From Pseudomonadota bacterium (GTDB lineage: Bacteria > Pseudomonadota > Gammaproteobacteria > Steroidobacterales > Steroidobacteraceae), in contig QGUO01000038.1 in the NCBI GenBank assembly GCA_003242495.1, positions 1-14,243 on the forward strand: a stretch of DNA of 14,243 nucleotides, written 5' to 3'. Positions within the stretch are counted from its first letter, which is position 1. Each line of letters begins with the position of its first letter. The notes below the pieces were generated by a model. That model made no database searches, was not told the DNA's origin, and saw only the letters and a program-made list of their open reading frames with translations. Below are positions 1 through 7,791 of this stretch, in pieces. Both the position numbers and the translations under genes were made by a program.

Positions 1-1
1 C

Positions 2-325
2 GTGTTGACGCCGCCGCATCCGATCTTCAGCACCGTGTACGAAATGCAGGAAATGCCGCAGATCCCGGCGGAGCCCATCGCCTATCCGCAGGGGCCCACG
101 GCTGAGCCTGCAGGCATGCACCGGTACCCTGCGGGATCGCTCGACGAGCCGCAGATGCGCGCCTGGTTCGATGACGAGGGACGCCTCGTGGTCATCGCCA
201 CCCACAATACCGATATCGGCGACGGGTGGGAGCGGGAGGCCTACGGCGAGTTCTATTTCGAGAACTTCTCCACCAAGTCCTACATGCTGGGCATCAACAT
301 TCTCGCCTACGCAATGATGCACTGA
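2..325 (+). CDS. DUF4159 family protein, C-terminal fragment (5' end outside window)
   Basis: The window opens inside this gene; the 107 visible residues are only the C-terminal half, since DUF4159 domains run to about 200 residues. The family features I can see are a 'LTPPHPIFSTVY' stretch at the left edge, a 'DDEGRLVVIATHN' strand, 'DIGDGWE', and a closing 'LGINILAYAMMH'. These match my memory of the end of the DUF4159 fold, which is often exported and found near MoxR/BatA-type genes, although that neighbourhood is not visible here. No biochemical function is established to my knowledge. The reading frame enters from the left with no supported start, so the GTG near the edge should not be taken as the initiation codon. 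It ends TGA and converges on the AbgT gene, 79 bases away. Confidence 0.75.
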   Translation: MLTPPHPIFSTVYEMQEMPQIPAEPIAYPQGPTAEPAGMHRYPAGSLDEPQMRAWFDDEGRLVVIATHNTDIGDGWEREAYGEFYFENFSTKSYMLGINILAYAMMH

Positions 326-404
326 GCTCGAGGCGCCAGCCTGCGCCGGATCGTCGCGCAGCCACGCAGCGGCCTGGCCGGCCGCGTACGCGCATGCGCG
401 CCGG
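326..404. terminator. Convergent intergenic gap with GC-rich inverted repeats
   Basis: The short gap between two convergent genes holds an inverted repeat, GCGGCC (369-374) and GGCCGC (380-385), around a 5-base loop. A 12-bp palindrome CGCGCATGCGCG (389-400) follows. Either could help end transcription from both sides, but neither has a T-run, so the terminator call is weak. Such palindromes are also easily formed by chance at this GC content. Confidence 0.3.
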
Positions 405-1970
405 TCACGGCGCCGGATAGACGTAGCTCGCCTGCAGCCCCAACGGGATGCCGAGCGCCCAGTACAACAGCAGGAACGCGGTCCAGACCACGAGGAAGGT
501 GAGCGAATACGGCAGCATCATCGCCACCACCGTACCGATGCCGCTCGAACGCACATAGCGGCGACAGAACACCACCACCAGCGGGAAGTAGGGCATCAAC
601 GGCGTGATGATGTTGGTGGAGGAATCGCCCACCCGATAGGCTGCCTGCGTGAGGTCGGGCGAGATGCCGAGCACCATGAGCATCGGGACGAGTATGGGCG
701 CCAGCAGCGCCCACTTGGCGGATGCCGAGCCCACCAGGAGATTGACGAAAGCCGTGATCAGCACGATGCCGATCAAGGTGATCTGCACAGGCATGCGCGA
801 TTCCTGCAGCCAGGTGGCTCCCTCGACCGCCAGCAGGGCGCCGAGGTTCGATTGGCCGAAGACGGCGATGAACTGGGCAGCGAAGAACGCCATGACGATG
901 TAGTAAGCCATGCCGCTCATGGAGTGGGTCATGCCCGCGATGACGTCGCGGTGCGTCCGCACCGTGCCGGAGACATAGCCGTAGACGATGCCCGGGATGA
1001 TGAACAGCACGAAGATCAGCGGAACGATGGATTGCATCAGCGGCGCATCGGCGGCGGCCAGCACGCCGTCCGGCGAGCGCCACGGCGAGCTCACCGGCCA
1101 CGCGGAAACAAACAACAACACCAGGCCCGCAAGCATCGCGATCAGGGACCAGCGCAGCGCCCTGCGCTCCTCGGGCGTCAGGGGCTCCATCTGCGGCGCG
1201 TCGCTGGTGTCGCCGTCGACCGCCGTGCCTTTCAGGCGCGGCTCGACCACGCGATCGGTGAGGAACCAGCCGAGCCCCACGATGAGCAGCGAGGAAGCGG
1301 TGGTGAAGAAATAGTTGTTGAGCGGGTTGAGCACGATGTCGGGATCGAGGATCTGGGCACCGGCCTGGCTGAGCCCTTGCAGCAGCGGGTCGAGGCTCGA
1401 GGGGATGAACGTGGCGCTGAATCCGCCGGAGACGCCGGCAAACGCCGCGGCAACGCCGGCGAGTGGATGTCGCCCCGCCACGTGGTAGATCACGGCGCCG
1501 AGCGGAATCACCAGCACGTAACCCGCATCCACCGCCGTGTGGCTGAGAATGCCGACCGCGATCAGCATGGGCGTCAGCAGGCGCTTGGAGGTCACCGCAA
1601 GCAGGCCGCGCAGCGACGCATTGATCATGCCGGTGTGCTCCGCCACGCCGATGCCCAGCATGGCCACCAACACGACCCCGAGTGGCGGGAAGTTCACGAA
1701 GGTGCTCACCATCTGCGCCATGAAGCCGGTGAGCGCCTCCCCCGAGAGCATGTTGCGCACCCGGAGCGGGTCGCCGGTGCGCGGATCGATGGCCGACCAC
1801 TCGACCGGCGCAAGCAGCGCAGACAACACCCAGACGGCGATCAGGAAGACCAGGAAAAGGATGGCGGGGTCCGGCAGTTTGTTGCCGGTGCGCTCGACCC
1901 AGTCGAGCATGCGCAGCAGCCTGCCCTCGCCTTTCGGCGGTTGCTCGGCCGCGGTGGAATCTTCAGTCAT
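405..1970 (-). CDS. abgT: AbgT family transporter (p-aminobenzoyl-glutamate transporter / MtrF-like)
   Basis: A 521-residue polytopic inner-membrane protein, the usual AbgT length (about 510-520). Family signatures visible are 'LDWVERTGNKLPDP' (22-35) before the first membrane helix, 'FPPLGVVLVAMLGIGVAEHTG' (94-114), the hairpin region 'SSLDPLLQGLSQAGA' (191-205) and 'LNPLNNYFFTTAS' (214-226), followed by many hydrophobic helices to the C-terminus. AbgT of E. coli imports p-aminobenzoyl-glutamate. Its relatives MtrF and YdaH have been described as exporters of sulfonamides and other hydrophobic drugs, and sequence alone does not decide between these roles. The ATG at 1970 is preceded by GGGAG about six bases upstream. 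It is the last of three minus-strand genes, 120 bases after the small lipoprotein gene, so it may be co-transcribed or use its own promoter. Confidence 0.92.
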   Translation of the reverse strand: MTEDSTAAEQPPKGEGRLLRMLDWVERTGNKLPDPAILFLVFLIAVWVLSALLAPVEWSAIDPRTGDPLRVRNMLSGEALTGFMAQMVSTFVNFPPLGVVLVAMLGIGVAEHTGMINASLRGLLAVTSKRLLTPMLIAVGILSHTAVDAGYVLVIPLGAVIYHVAGRHPLAGVAAAFAGVSGGFSATFIPSSLDPLLQGLSQAGAQILDPDIVLNPLNNYFFTTASSLLIVGLGWFLTDRVVEPRLKGTAVDGDTSDAPQMEPLTPEERRALRWSLIAMLAGLVLLFVSAWPVSSPWRSPDGVLAAADAPLMQSIVPLIFVLFIIPGIVYGYVSGTVRTHRDVIAGMTHSMSGMAYYIVMAFFAAQFIAVFGQSNLGALLAVEGATWLQESRMPVQITLIGIVLITAFVNLLVGSASAKWALLAPILVPMLMVLGISPDLTQAAYRVGDSSTNIITPLMPYFPLVVVFCRRYVRSSGIGTVVAMMLPYSLTFLVVWTAFLLLYWALGIPLGLQASYVYPAP

Positions 1971-2013
1971 GAGGGGCTCCCGTGATGTGGCCTCACGCCC
2001 TGCCCTGAGCCGG

Positions 2014-2019
2014 ATTATG
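2014..2019 (-). promoter_or_regulatory. Candidate -10 element ahead of the AbgT gene
   Basis: Read on the minus strand this is CATAAT, matching five of six bases of the sigma-70 -10 consensus in an otherwise very GC-rich gap. It would place a transcription start some 35-40 bases before the AbgT start codon. No convincing -35 hexamer sits 16-18 bases upstream, so this is only a candidate. Confidence 0.25.
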
Positions 2020-2090
2020 CACCATCGCGGCCCCGGGCTCGCTGCTCGGGAGCGCGCGCCACGGGCAGTGCGGGGAACGCGGCCGTCCGG

Positions 2091-2465
2091 CTACCGGGCC
2101 GCGCACTGGGTCGCGGTCAGCGAATACGGCGTACCGGTTCGCTCATGGATGAGCAGGCATTGCCTGCCGCGCTTGACCAGATGAAAGCGCTCGGGCCGTC
2201 CGGGATCGCGGCCGTCGAGGCGCTGTCCGCCCGCATCGCGCGCCGGGCGGCGCTCGATCAGGAGCACGCTCTCGACCGTGAGCGCATCGTCCGCCAGGGT
2301 CACGGGCACCCCGTGAAGCGCAGTGCTCACGATTTCGACGAGCTCGGCGTGACTTGCCGGTGTCGGGTCGACGATGATCGCCGCCCGGCTCTCCTGCGCG
2401 GACGACGATGCGCAGGCGGCGAGGTGCATCGTGGCGAGACAGAGCGCAGCGAGGCGACCACGCAT
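2091..2465 (-). CDS. Small predicted lipoprotein of unknown function
   Basis: A 124-residue protein that starts MRGRLAALCLATMHLAAC, a short lipoprotein signal with the lipobox LAAC (15-18) and Cys18 as the lipidation site. The mature part is small and soluble-looking, with two further cysteines (Cys103 and Cys121) that could form a disulfide in the periplasm. I do not recognise the family. The frame extends upstream to 2678, but the signal peptide places the start at the ATG at 2465; the Shine-Dalgarno sequence is poor there. The gene lies 89 bases downstream of the S41 peptidase gene on the same strand and 120 bases upstream of the AbgT gene, so it may be part of a three-gene unit. The real-gene call rests on the clean signal peptide and tidy spacing. 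Confidence 0.6.
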   Translation of the reverse strand: MRGRLAALCLATMHLAACASSSAQESRAAIIVDPTPASHAELVEIVSTALHGVPVTLADDALTVESVLLIERRPARDAGGQRLDGRDPGRPERFHLVKRGRQCLLIHERTGTPYSLTATQCAAR

Positions 2466-2554
2466 GGCGCACCGGTGCCGCTGCGTCAACCGTGTGCCGG
2501 GCGGCGCGCCGGCGAGGCTCGAGGATGATGCGGCTCCCATGATGCCTGGCGCCA

Positions 2555-4156
2555 CTATGGCCAATCCAGAATGCGATTCTCGCGCAGTGGCGACCTGGGC
2601 ATCGAGCCCTCGTCGATGGACGAGGGCAAGGCGGCCTTGGCGCTGCCGACGGGCGCCTGCGCGGCGGCCGACGGACACCCGGACCCCTCGTGATGCGCAA
2701 GCGCCGCCGCCAGCCGGGCCTCCAGCGGATCGCCCAGCTCATGCTCGAAATCGTCGGCGACCGGGCAGCCCGGGAGCTCGGCGCTGGCATCGGTCGAGCC
2801 GGCAGGCCCGAACCCGAAATCGTACTCGCCGAATCCTGCGTCGTTCTCGCCCTTGAACTGGACGGCAAGATACGTCGTGCCGCAGTTGTCGGTGGGAAAG
2901 AAGCCGTACGGCTTGCCGCAAGTGGTCGCGCCGATCTGGATCACCTCGACGCCGATGCCACGCAGCCCGTTGATGATGGACTCGCTCGCCGAGCAGGTGT
3001 TTGCGCCGGTGAGCACGTACACTCGATCCAGCTCGAGGGTCGGCAGGTTCGTTCCCTCGGTGCTCACGTCGAAGAACGGAATCGGCTGGAGCGGACTATT
3101 GTCGATGGGATTGACCGTGGGGGGATACTTGTCGTTGAACGCCAGGCGCTCGAACACGCGCCCGGAGGTCTGCGCCGGCCCCGCAATCATGTAGGCCAGC
3201 TGGCTGGCGATGTACAGGAAGCCGCCACCGTTGTAACGCAGGTCCAGTACCAGCGATGTCACGCCTTCCGCATCGAGATACGCGATGGCATCGATGAGCC
3301 GCTTCTCGGCGACGGCGTTGTGATCGTTGAACAGGATGTAGCCGGTCTTCCCCGCCGGCCGGCCGATGACCGTGACCGTGGGGACGGGATCGTAAGCAAT
3401 CCTGGCCGCCTGCAGGGTCGCCGGCCGGGTCGCGCCGCTGTCGCGCGCTCTGAAGACGAACGAATGGGTCTGTCCCTCCTCGGGCGCGAACAGGGCCGCG
3501 TTCAGTGCGTCGACCGACGCTCGGTCGTTGGCCAGGACGAAATCGGTGTCGTCCACGAAGAGCAGCGCGTCGCCGCGCCGGATTCCCGCCGCGTACGCGT
3601 CCGTGCCGGGGTCCACGTGGGCCACGCGCATCTCGCGCGGCGGCTGTGCCTCGAACAGCACCCACTGGATGCCGTAATCGATTTGTACGCCTGCCTGCTG
3701 TGCCTGGAGATACTCATCGGTGGGTAACGCAAAGGAGTATCGATCGCGCGGGGCCAGCAGCCTTCTGAAGTAGTCGACCGTGCTGGTATTGAAGGTCGGG
3801 TCGAGATCGGGCACCTCGTCGTACCACAGGTACAACTCGTTCATCCATGAACGCACCCAATTGTTCTCGTCGCTGCGCGCGCCACTGATATCCCGATAGG
3901 GGGCGCCGGTCTGAGGATCGATGCCGCTGCGCGGGTTCACACATTGCGCGGCGAACGTGCCAGAGGGCATGAAGACGCCGGGCGTCCAGCTGCCTTTATT
4001 GCCACTGCTGGGAGGGTCACCGGTGCCGCCGATGCCGCCCCCGCCACCTCCGCCGCAGGCTGTCAGGCCCAAGGCGATCGCTGCAATCGTCGCGCCCTTG
4101 GCGGCGATCCCAATCCGTTTGACAGAACCCATCATCCCCATGCGAGCCTGCGACAT
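2555..4156 (-). CDS. S41 family peptidase, predicted lipoprotein (C-terminal-processing-protease type)
   Basis: A 533-residue serine protease related to the CtpA/Tsp family, predicted to be anchored in the envelope. The N-terminus is a lipoprotein signal ending LTAC (31-34), with Cys34 followed by a run of seven glycines. A divergent PDZ-like region spans about 160-255 ('VDPGTDAYAAGIRRGDALLFVDD'). The S41 core shows 'LVLDLRYNGGG' (302-312), the nucleophile region 'CSASES' (388-393, probably Ser389) and 'TCGKPYG' with the general-base Lys415. That gives a Ser-Lys spacing of 26, close to the roughly 25 of known family members. Cys388 and Cys413 sit beside these two residues. I chose the ATG at 4156 because it precedes the signal peptide and has GGGAG about nine bases upstream; the frame is open to 4231. 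Substrates are unknown. Confidence 0.9.
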   Translation of the reverse strand: MSQARMGMMGSVKRIGIAAKGATIAAIALGLTACGGGGGGGIGGTGDPPSSGNKGSWTPGVFMPSGTFAAQCVNPRSGIDPQTGAPYRDISGARSDENNWVRSWMNELYLWYDEVPDLDPTFNTSTVDYFRRLLAPRDRYSFALPTDEYLQAQQAGVQIDYGIQWVLFEAQPPREMRVAHVDPGTDAYAAGIRRGDALLFVDDTDFVLANDRASVDALNAALFAPEEGQTHSFVFRARDSGATRPATLQAARIAYDPVPTVTVIGRPAGKTGYILFNDHNAVAEKRLIDAIAYLDAEGVTSLVLDLRYNGGGFLYIASQLAYMIAGPAQTSGRVFERLAFNDKYPPTVNPIDNSPLQPIPFFDVSTEGTNLPTLELDRVYVLTGANTCSASESIINGLRGIGVEVIQIGATTCGKPYGFFPTDNCGTTYLAVQFKGENDAGFGEYDFGFGPAGSTDASAELPGCPVADDFEHELGDPLEARLAAALAHHEGSGCPSAAAQAPVGSAKAALPSSIDEGSMPRSPLRENRILDWP

Positions 4157-4469
4157 TCTTCGGTGCTCCCGACCGTTATCCCGCCATTCGTTATCCCGCC
4201 TTTGTACTACACCGTCCCATGCCGTCGCCACCGCCTGGTTCTCTTGGACCGGTGACCGGCTTCCCCGCGCGTGCCAGACGCGGCGAAAAAGTTGCGTGCA
4301 ATCCGTCTTCCGGGCCTGTACAGTGCGCGCACTCGCGGCCGCCGTCCGGTCGGCCCGTTCACGCTCGCGGTCGGTTTTCGGGATTTTCCCGCTCTCGCCT
4401 CGACACCATCTCCCGCCTCACTGGACCTGCGGATGCACGCATCCGTTGCAGGCTGGCAGAGGATGATTC
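4157..4469. other. Divergent intergenic region between S41 peptidase and rhlE
   Basis: These 313 bases separate two divergent genes and should hold both promoters. I see no protein-coding gene. It contains the 12-bp direct repeat described separately next to the peptidase gene, and a 12-bp palindrome AGTGCGCGCACT (4322-4333). On the plus strand, TTGCGT (4292) and TACAGT (4319) resemble sigma-70 boxes, but their 21-base spacing is too long, so I do not call them a promoter. The long rhlE leader, about 150 bases beyond the palindrome, is otherwise featureless by eye. Confidence 0.6.
4174..4200. repeat. Two 12-bp direct repeats, 15-bp period, upstream of S41 peptidase
   Basis: CGTTATCCCGCC occurs at 4174-4185 and again at 4189-4200, separated by ATT. 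On the minus strand this reads GGCGGGATAACG twice, 18-45 bases before the chosen start codon of the peptidase. It may be a pair of operator half-sites, or carry -10-like GATAAC boxes. The 15-base period also keeps reading frame, so it would encode a repeated 'RDN' if the longer upstream start at 4231 were used. Confidence 0.65.
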
Positions 4470-5795
4470 ATGCCTTTCGCTTCCCTCGGGCTGGCGCCCG
4501 AACTCGTTCGCGCACTCGCGGACCGCAACTACGTCGCACCCACGCCCGTCCAGGCGCGCGTCATCCCCGAGATTCTCGCCGGGCGCGACATTCTCGCCGG
4601 CTCGCAAACCGGCACCGGCAAGACCGCCGGCTTTACACTGCCGCTGCTGCAGAAACTCAGCGTCGCCAGCCGCACATCGAACTCGCCCCGCGCGCTCATC
4701 CTGGTGCCGACGCGCGAGCTCGCTGCACAGGTCGGTGACAGCGTGCGCAGCTATGGCAAGTACCTGCGCCTGCGCACCCAAGTGATCTTCGGCGGCGTCG
4801 GTCTTCATCCACAGATCGAGGCCCTGCGTCGCGGTACCGACATCCTGGTGGCCACGCCGGGCCGCCTGCTCGATCACGCGCAGCAAGGCCACGTCCGTCT
4901 CGACGACATCCAGATGCTGGTGCTCGATGAAGCCGACCGCATGCTGGACATGGGCTTCATCCACGACATCCGCCGCGTCATCCGGCTGCTGCCACCACGT
5001 CGCCAGAACCTGATGTTTTCCGCCACGTACTCCAGCGACATCCGCAAGCTGGCGCAGGGCCTGCTGCATGCGGCGGCAGAGATCGACATTGCCCGCCGCA
5101 ACACCGCGGTGGAAACCGTCGAGCAGCATGTCTATCCCGTGCCCAAAGAGGACAAGCGAGCGCTGCTGTCGCACTTGATCCGCGCCGGAGACTGGTCGCA
5201 GGTGCTGGTCTTCACACGCACCAAGCATGGCGCCAATCGACTCACCCGGCAGCTCGAGGAGGACGGGATCGAGGCTGCGGCCATCCATGGCAACAAGAGT
5301 CAGGCGGCGCGCACCCGGGCACTGGCCGATTTCAAGGCGCTGCGGGTGCGGGCACTGGTGGCCACCGAGGTCGCGGCACGCGGGCTCGACATCAAGGAGC
5401 TGCCATACGTCGTGAACTTCGAGCTGCCGAACGTTGCGGAGGACTATGTCCACCGCATTGGACGCACTGGCCGCGCCGGGGCAAAAGGCATGGCGCTTTC
5501 ACTGGTAGCGCCCGACGAGAGCTCGCTGCTGCGGGACATCGAGAAGCTGCTGGGCAGGCGCATCCCGCAGGCGAGGCTCCCCGACATTTCGGCGCCTCCG
5601 CCGCGTCGTGCGCCGCTTTCGCGAGGTGCGTCCGGACGCCGTCTCCCAGCCGCGTTCCGCCGTCTCCCGCCGACGCCGGCGCGGCCCCCCGCCAGGCGCT
5701 CCCCGGCAGAACGAACGGACGCATGCACGCCGCCCGCCGGGTGGCGCCGAGCCGTCGCATGGGCGGCGTCGTTCGCGCTGACGGGGCGCCGCTGA
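4470..5795 (+). CDS. rhlE: DEAD-box ATP-dependent RNA helicase, RhlE type
   Basis: A 441-residue cytoplasmic RNA helicase that uses ATP to unwind short RNA duplexes in ribosome assembly and RNA turnover. All motifs are in order: Q motif 'PTPVQ' (24-28), Walker A 'SQTGTGKT' (45-52), 'PTREL' (80-84), 'TPGR' (129-132), DEAD (153-156), SAT (184-186), 'VLVFTRTK' (245-252), 'ATEVAARGLD' (298-307) and 'HRIGRTGRAG' (328-337). The overall pattern is that of RhlE rather than DbpA or CsdA. GAGG sits seven bases before the ATG. The core ends near residue 366; the Arg/Pro-rich tail then closes with 'WRRAVAWAASFALTGRR', which is unusually hydrophobic for an RhlE tail. A plus-one frame gives a more typical basic tail ending at 5781, so a small indel around 5590-5630 is possible. 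It converges on the next gene with a 19-base gap. Confidence 0.93.
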   Translation: MPFASLGLAPELVRALADRNYVAPTPVQARVIPEILAGRDILAGSQTGTGKTAGFTLPLLQKLSVASRTSNSPRALILVPTRELAAQVGDSVRSYGKYLRLRTQVIFGGVGLHPQIEALRRGTDILVATPGRLLDHAQQGHVRLDDIQMLVLDEADRMLDMGFIHDIRRVIRLLPPRRQNLMFSATYSSDIRKLAQGLLHAAAEIDIARRNTAVETVEQHVYPVPKEDKRALLSHLIRAGDWSQVLVFTRTKHGANRLTRQLEEDGIEAAAIHGNKSQAARTRALADFKALRVRALVATEVAARGLDIKELPYVVNFELPNVAEDYVHRIGRTGRAGAKGMALSLVAPDESSLLRDIEKLLGRRIPQARLPDISAPPPRRAPLSRGASGRRLPAAFRRLPPTPARPPARRSPAERTDACTPPAGWRRAVAWAASFALTGRR

Positions 5796-5814
5796 ACGGC
5801 AACACCGCATCCGG

Positions 5815-6919
5815 CTATCGAGGGTTGCTGACGACCTGATCGCCCAGCGGCACCAGGCCCTGCATGGCCTGCATCTGTGCGCGCTGCATGCGCACGTGCG
5901 CGCGTCGCATGACCAGCTCCTGATCGAGCATTTGCTCGAACTGTTCCAGCTGTGGGGCGGTGAGCCAGGTCGCCGCGACATCGCGCAGCCGCCGGTTCGC
6001 CTCCTCCGTGCGCTCGATGCTTTGCTCCAGGTGCTCCAGGGCGTCGCCTGGGCCGGCCGCGATCAGCGCGGTGCCGAGCAACGCCACGCCAGAGCTCGCC
6101 GATAGCACCGCATCGGGACCGGACGTACCCGACTCCTGCCGCGCCCGCTCGGCTTCACGTTTCTGTTCCGCGGCGATCGCCGCGATCAACGGGCGTGCCT
6201 GCTCGTCGGTCAGAGGATGTCCGGTGGCATCGAGCACGTCTCGCAGTCGATTCACCTGGAAGCGTGCGCCCATGCTCTCCTGGTACTGCTGCCATTGTTG
6301 CGTACTTCGCGCTTCCGAGGAGCGCAGCGAGCTCGGCCGCGTGCGCTTCGCGGCGCTGCTCCGCTTTGCGCTGAAACTCGAGCACGGTCGCCGGGTCGGG
6401 AGGTCCGTCGGCCCCGAGCGAAACGACGCCGTCCATGGACTCCATCTGCTGGTTGGCCAGCAGGTCGAACAACGCCGAGGTTTCCTCCGCGGTAAGGTTC
6501 AACTCCTTGGCCACGTCCGGATAGCTCTGCGGCAGCATCATGCGGTGCTGGGCGCGCACGGCCGCGCGGTACTCTGGGTCCTGCAACATGTCGTGGTGGC
6601 GGGAGACCATGGCAAGACGCCGCGGTGCGACCAGGTCGGCGGGCTCTGGTGCCGCGGCGGGTCGGGCGTCAGCCGGCGCCGCGGAGGGCGCGGCGGTTGT
6701 GGCGCGAGGTGCGACCGCTGCGGTCTCGGCCACGGGCGGCGGCTGCCGGAGCGGCGCGAAGGGATTGCGTGCCGCCGCCGTAGCCTGCTCGAGTTCTGCC
6801 ACGCGGGCCTCGAGCCTGGCGGTTTGTTCCTGCTCGGCGCGCAACTGCTGCCACAGGTGCGCGGAGACATAGCCCGCAGCGAGCGTCGTCGCCGCCAGAA
6901 TCAGCGTCAGCTTCCACAT
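5815..6919 (-). pseudogene. Membrane-anchored coiled-coil protein with LTxxQ-like motifs, broken by a one-base frameshift
   Basis: Two overlapping minus-strand frames join into one logical protein of about 367 residues. The first frame starts at the ATG at 6919, behind a strong GGGGAGG site. It gives one membrane helix (about 3-20), a coiled coil (22-46), an Ala/Pro-rich linker (50-95) and a helical domain reaching Tyr206 (codon 6304-6302). The second frame continues from 6300 as 'QQWQQYQESMGARFQV' to the stop at 5815. Joining them requires removing one base near 6297-6301. Without this the first frame ends in Arg-rich shadow sequence at 6155. The motifs 'LTAEE' (142-146), 'LTDEQ' (236-240) and 'LTAPQ' (319-323) recall LTxxQ-type periplasmic helical proteins such as Spy/CpxP, but I do not recognise the family with certainty. 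It lies 41 bases downstream of the SDR gene, probably in one transcript. A sequencing error is possible. Confidence 0.75.
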
Positions 6920-6960
6920 GCGTGCCTCCCCCACTCTATGCGCCGCGTGCGCGGCTACGC

Positions 6961-7791
6961 TCAATCGATGAAGAAGTCCGGCAGCAAGTCGCGATTACCG
7001 GGCGTCACCGCATAGCGATCGAAATCCGTCACGCCGGCTTCCTCGAGGACCTCGTCATCGATGAAGAAATGACCGGTGCACTGGCGGGCATCGCGCGTCA
7101 GGATGACGTGCGCGGCATCCGCCATGATCTCGGGCTTGCGACCGCGGGTGGCATCGACGCCCGGAATCACGTTCAATGCGGTGGTCGCGATCACGGTGCG
7201 CGGCCACAGCGCGTTCACCGCGACGCCCGCGGAGCGGAACTCTTCCGCCATGCCGAGCACGCACATGCTCATGCCGTACTTGGACATGGTGTAGGCGACA
7301 TGGGGTGCAAACCAGTGCGCCTTAATGTTGAGCGGCGGCGCAAGGTTGAGGATGTGGGGATTGCGGCCGGCTTGCGCGGCTTGGATGAGATACGGCAGGC
7401 AGGCTTGCGAGCACACGAAAGTACCGCGCACGTTTACGCCGAACATCAGGTCGAAGCGCTTCAGCGGCGTCTCGAGGGTGGGCGTCAGCGAGATGGCGCT
7501 GGCATTGTTCACCAGGATGTCGATGCCGCCAAAATGCTCCGCGCAGCGGCGCGCCGCATCGGCCACCGCCTGCTCGTCGCGGATGTCCACCTTGAGCGCT
7601 AGTGCCCGGCCTCCCGCCGCCTCGATCTCTTGCGCCGCACTGTGAATGGTGCCGGGCAGCTTCGGGTGCGGCCGGTCGGTCTTGGCGGCGATGGCGATAT
7701 TTGCTCCATCGCGCGCGGCGCGCAGTGCGATCGCCAGCCCGATGCCGCGGGAAGCGCCGCTGATGAACAAGGTCTTGCCGGCCAGCGACAT
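6961..7791 (-). CDS. SDR family oxidoreductase, HSDL2-like
   Basis: A 276-residue NAD(P)-dependent short-chain dehydrogenase of the classical Rossmann type. It shows the cofactor loop 'SGASRGIG' (11-18), 'NNAS' (95-98), Asn120, and the catalytic pair Tyr167/Lys171 in 'YTMSKYGMSM'. The stretches 'AAKTDRPHPKLPGTIHSA', 'GMAEEFRSAGVAVNALWPRT' and the closing 'DFDRYAVTPGNRDLLPDFFID' closely follow the hydroxysteroid dehydrogenase-like 2 (HSDL2) group, whose natural substrate is poorly defined (lipid or steroid-type in the animal members). The position that is serine in human HSDL2 ('ISPPL', as I recall it) is Ala151 here ('LAPPL'). The ATG at 7791 is chosen because AGGAG lies six bases upstream and the family N-terminus begins there, although the frame is open to 8100. 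The frameshifted gene follows 41 bases downstream. Confidence 0.92.
   Translation of the reverse strand: MSLAGKTLFISGASRGIGLAIALRAARDGANIAIAAKTDRPHPKLPGTIHSAAQEIEAAGGRALALKVDIRDEQAVADAARRCAEHFGGIDILVNNASAISLTPTLETPLKRFDLMFGVNVRGTFVCSQACLPYLIQAAQAGRNPHILNLAPPLNIKAHWFAPHVAYTMSKYGMSMCVLGMAEEFRSAGVAVNALWPRTVIATTALNVIPGVDATRGRKPEIMADAAHVILTRDARQCTGHFFIDDEVLEEAGVTDFDRYAVTPGNRDLLPDFFID

Noticed and set aside
307..1985. Long open frames overlapping the AbgT gene (307-1800 minus; 852-1985 plus)
   Set aside because: The AbgT frame has clear family signatures over its full length. The others are Arg/His/Ala-rich shadows without hydrophobic or motif structure.
2690..3727. A 345-codon plus-strand frame opposite the S41 peptidase
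   Set aside because: The minus-strand frame has lipoprotein signal, PDZ and catalytic motifs; the plus-strand frame has none.
4292..4324. TTGCGT and TACAGT as a promoter for rhlE
   Set aside because: The 21-base spacer is too long for a sigma-70 promoter and the matches are partial.
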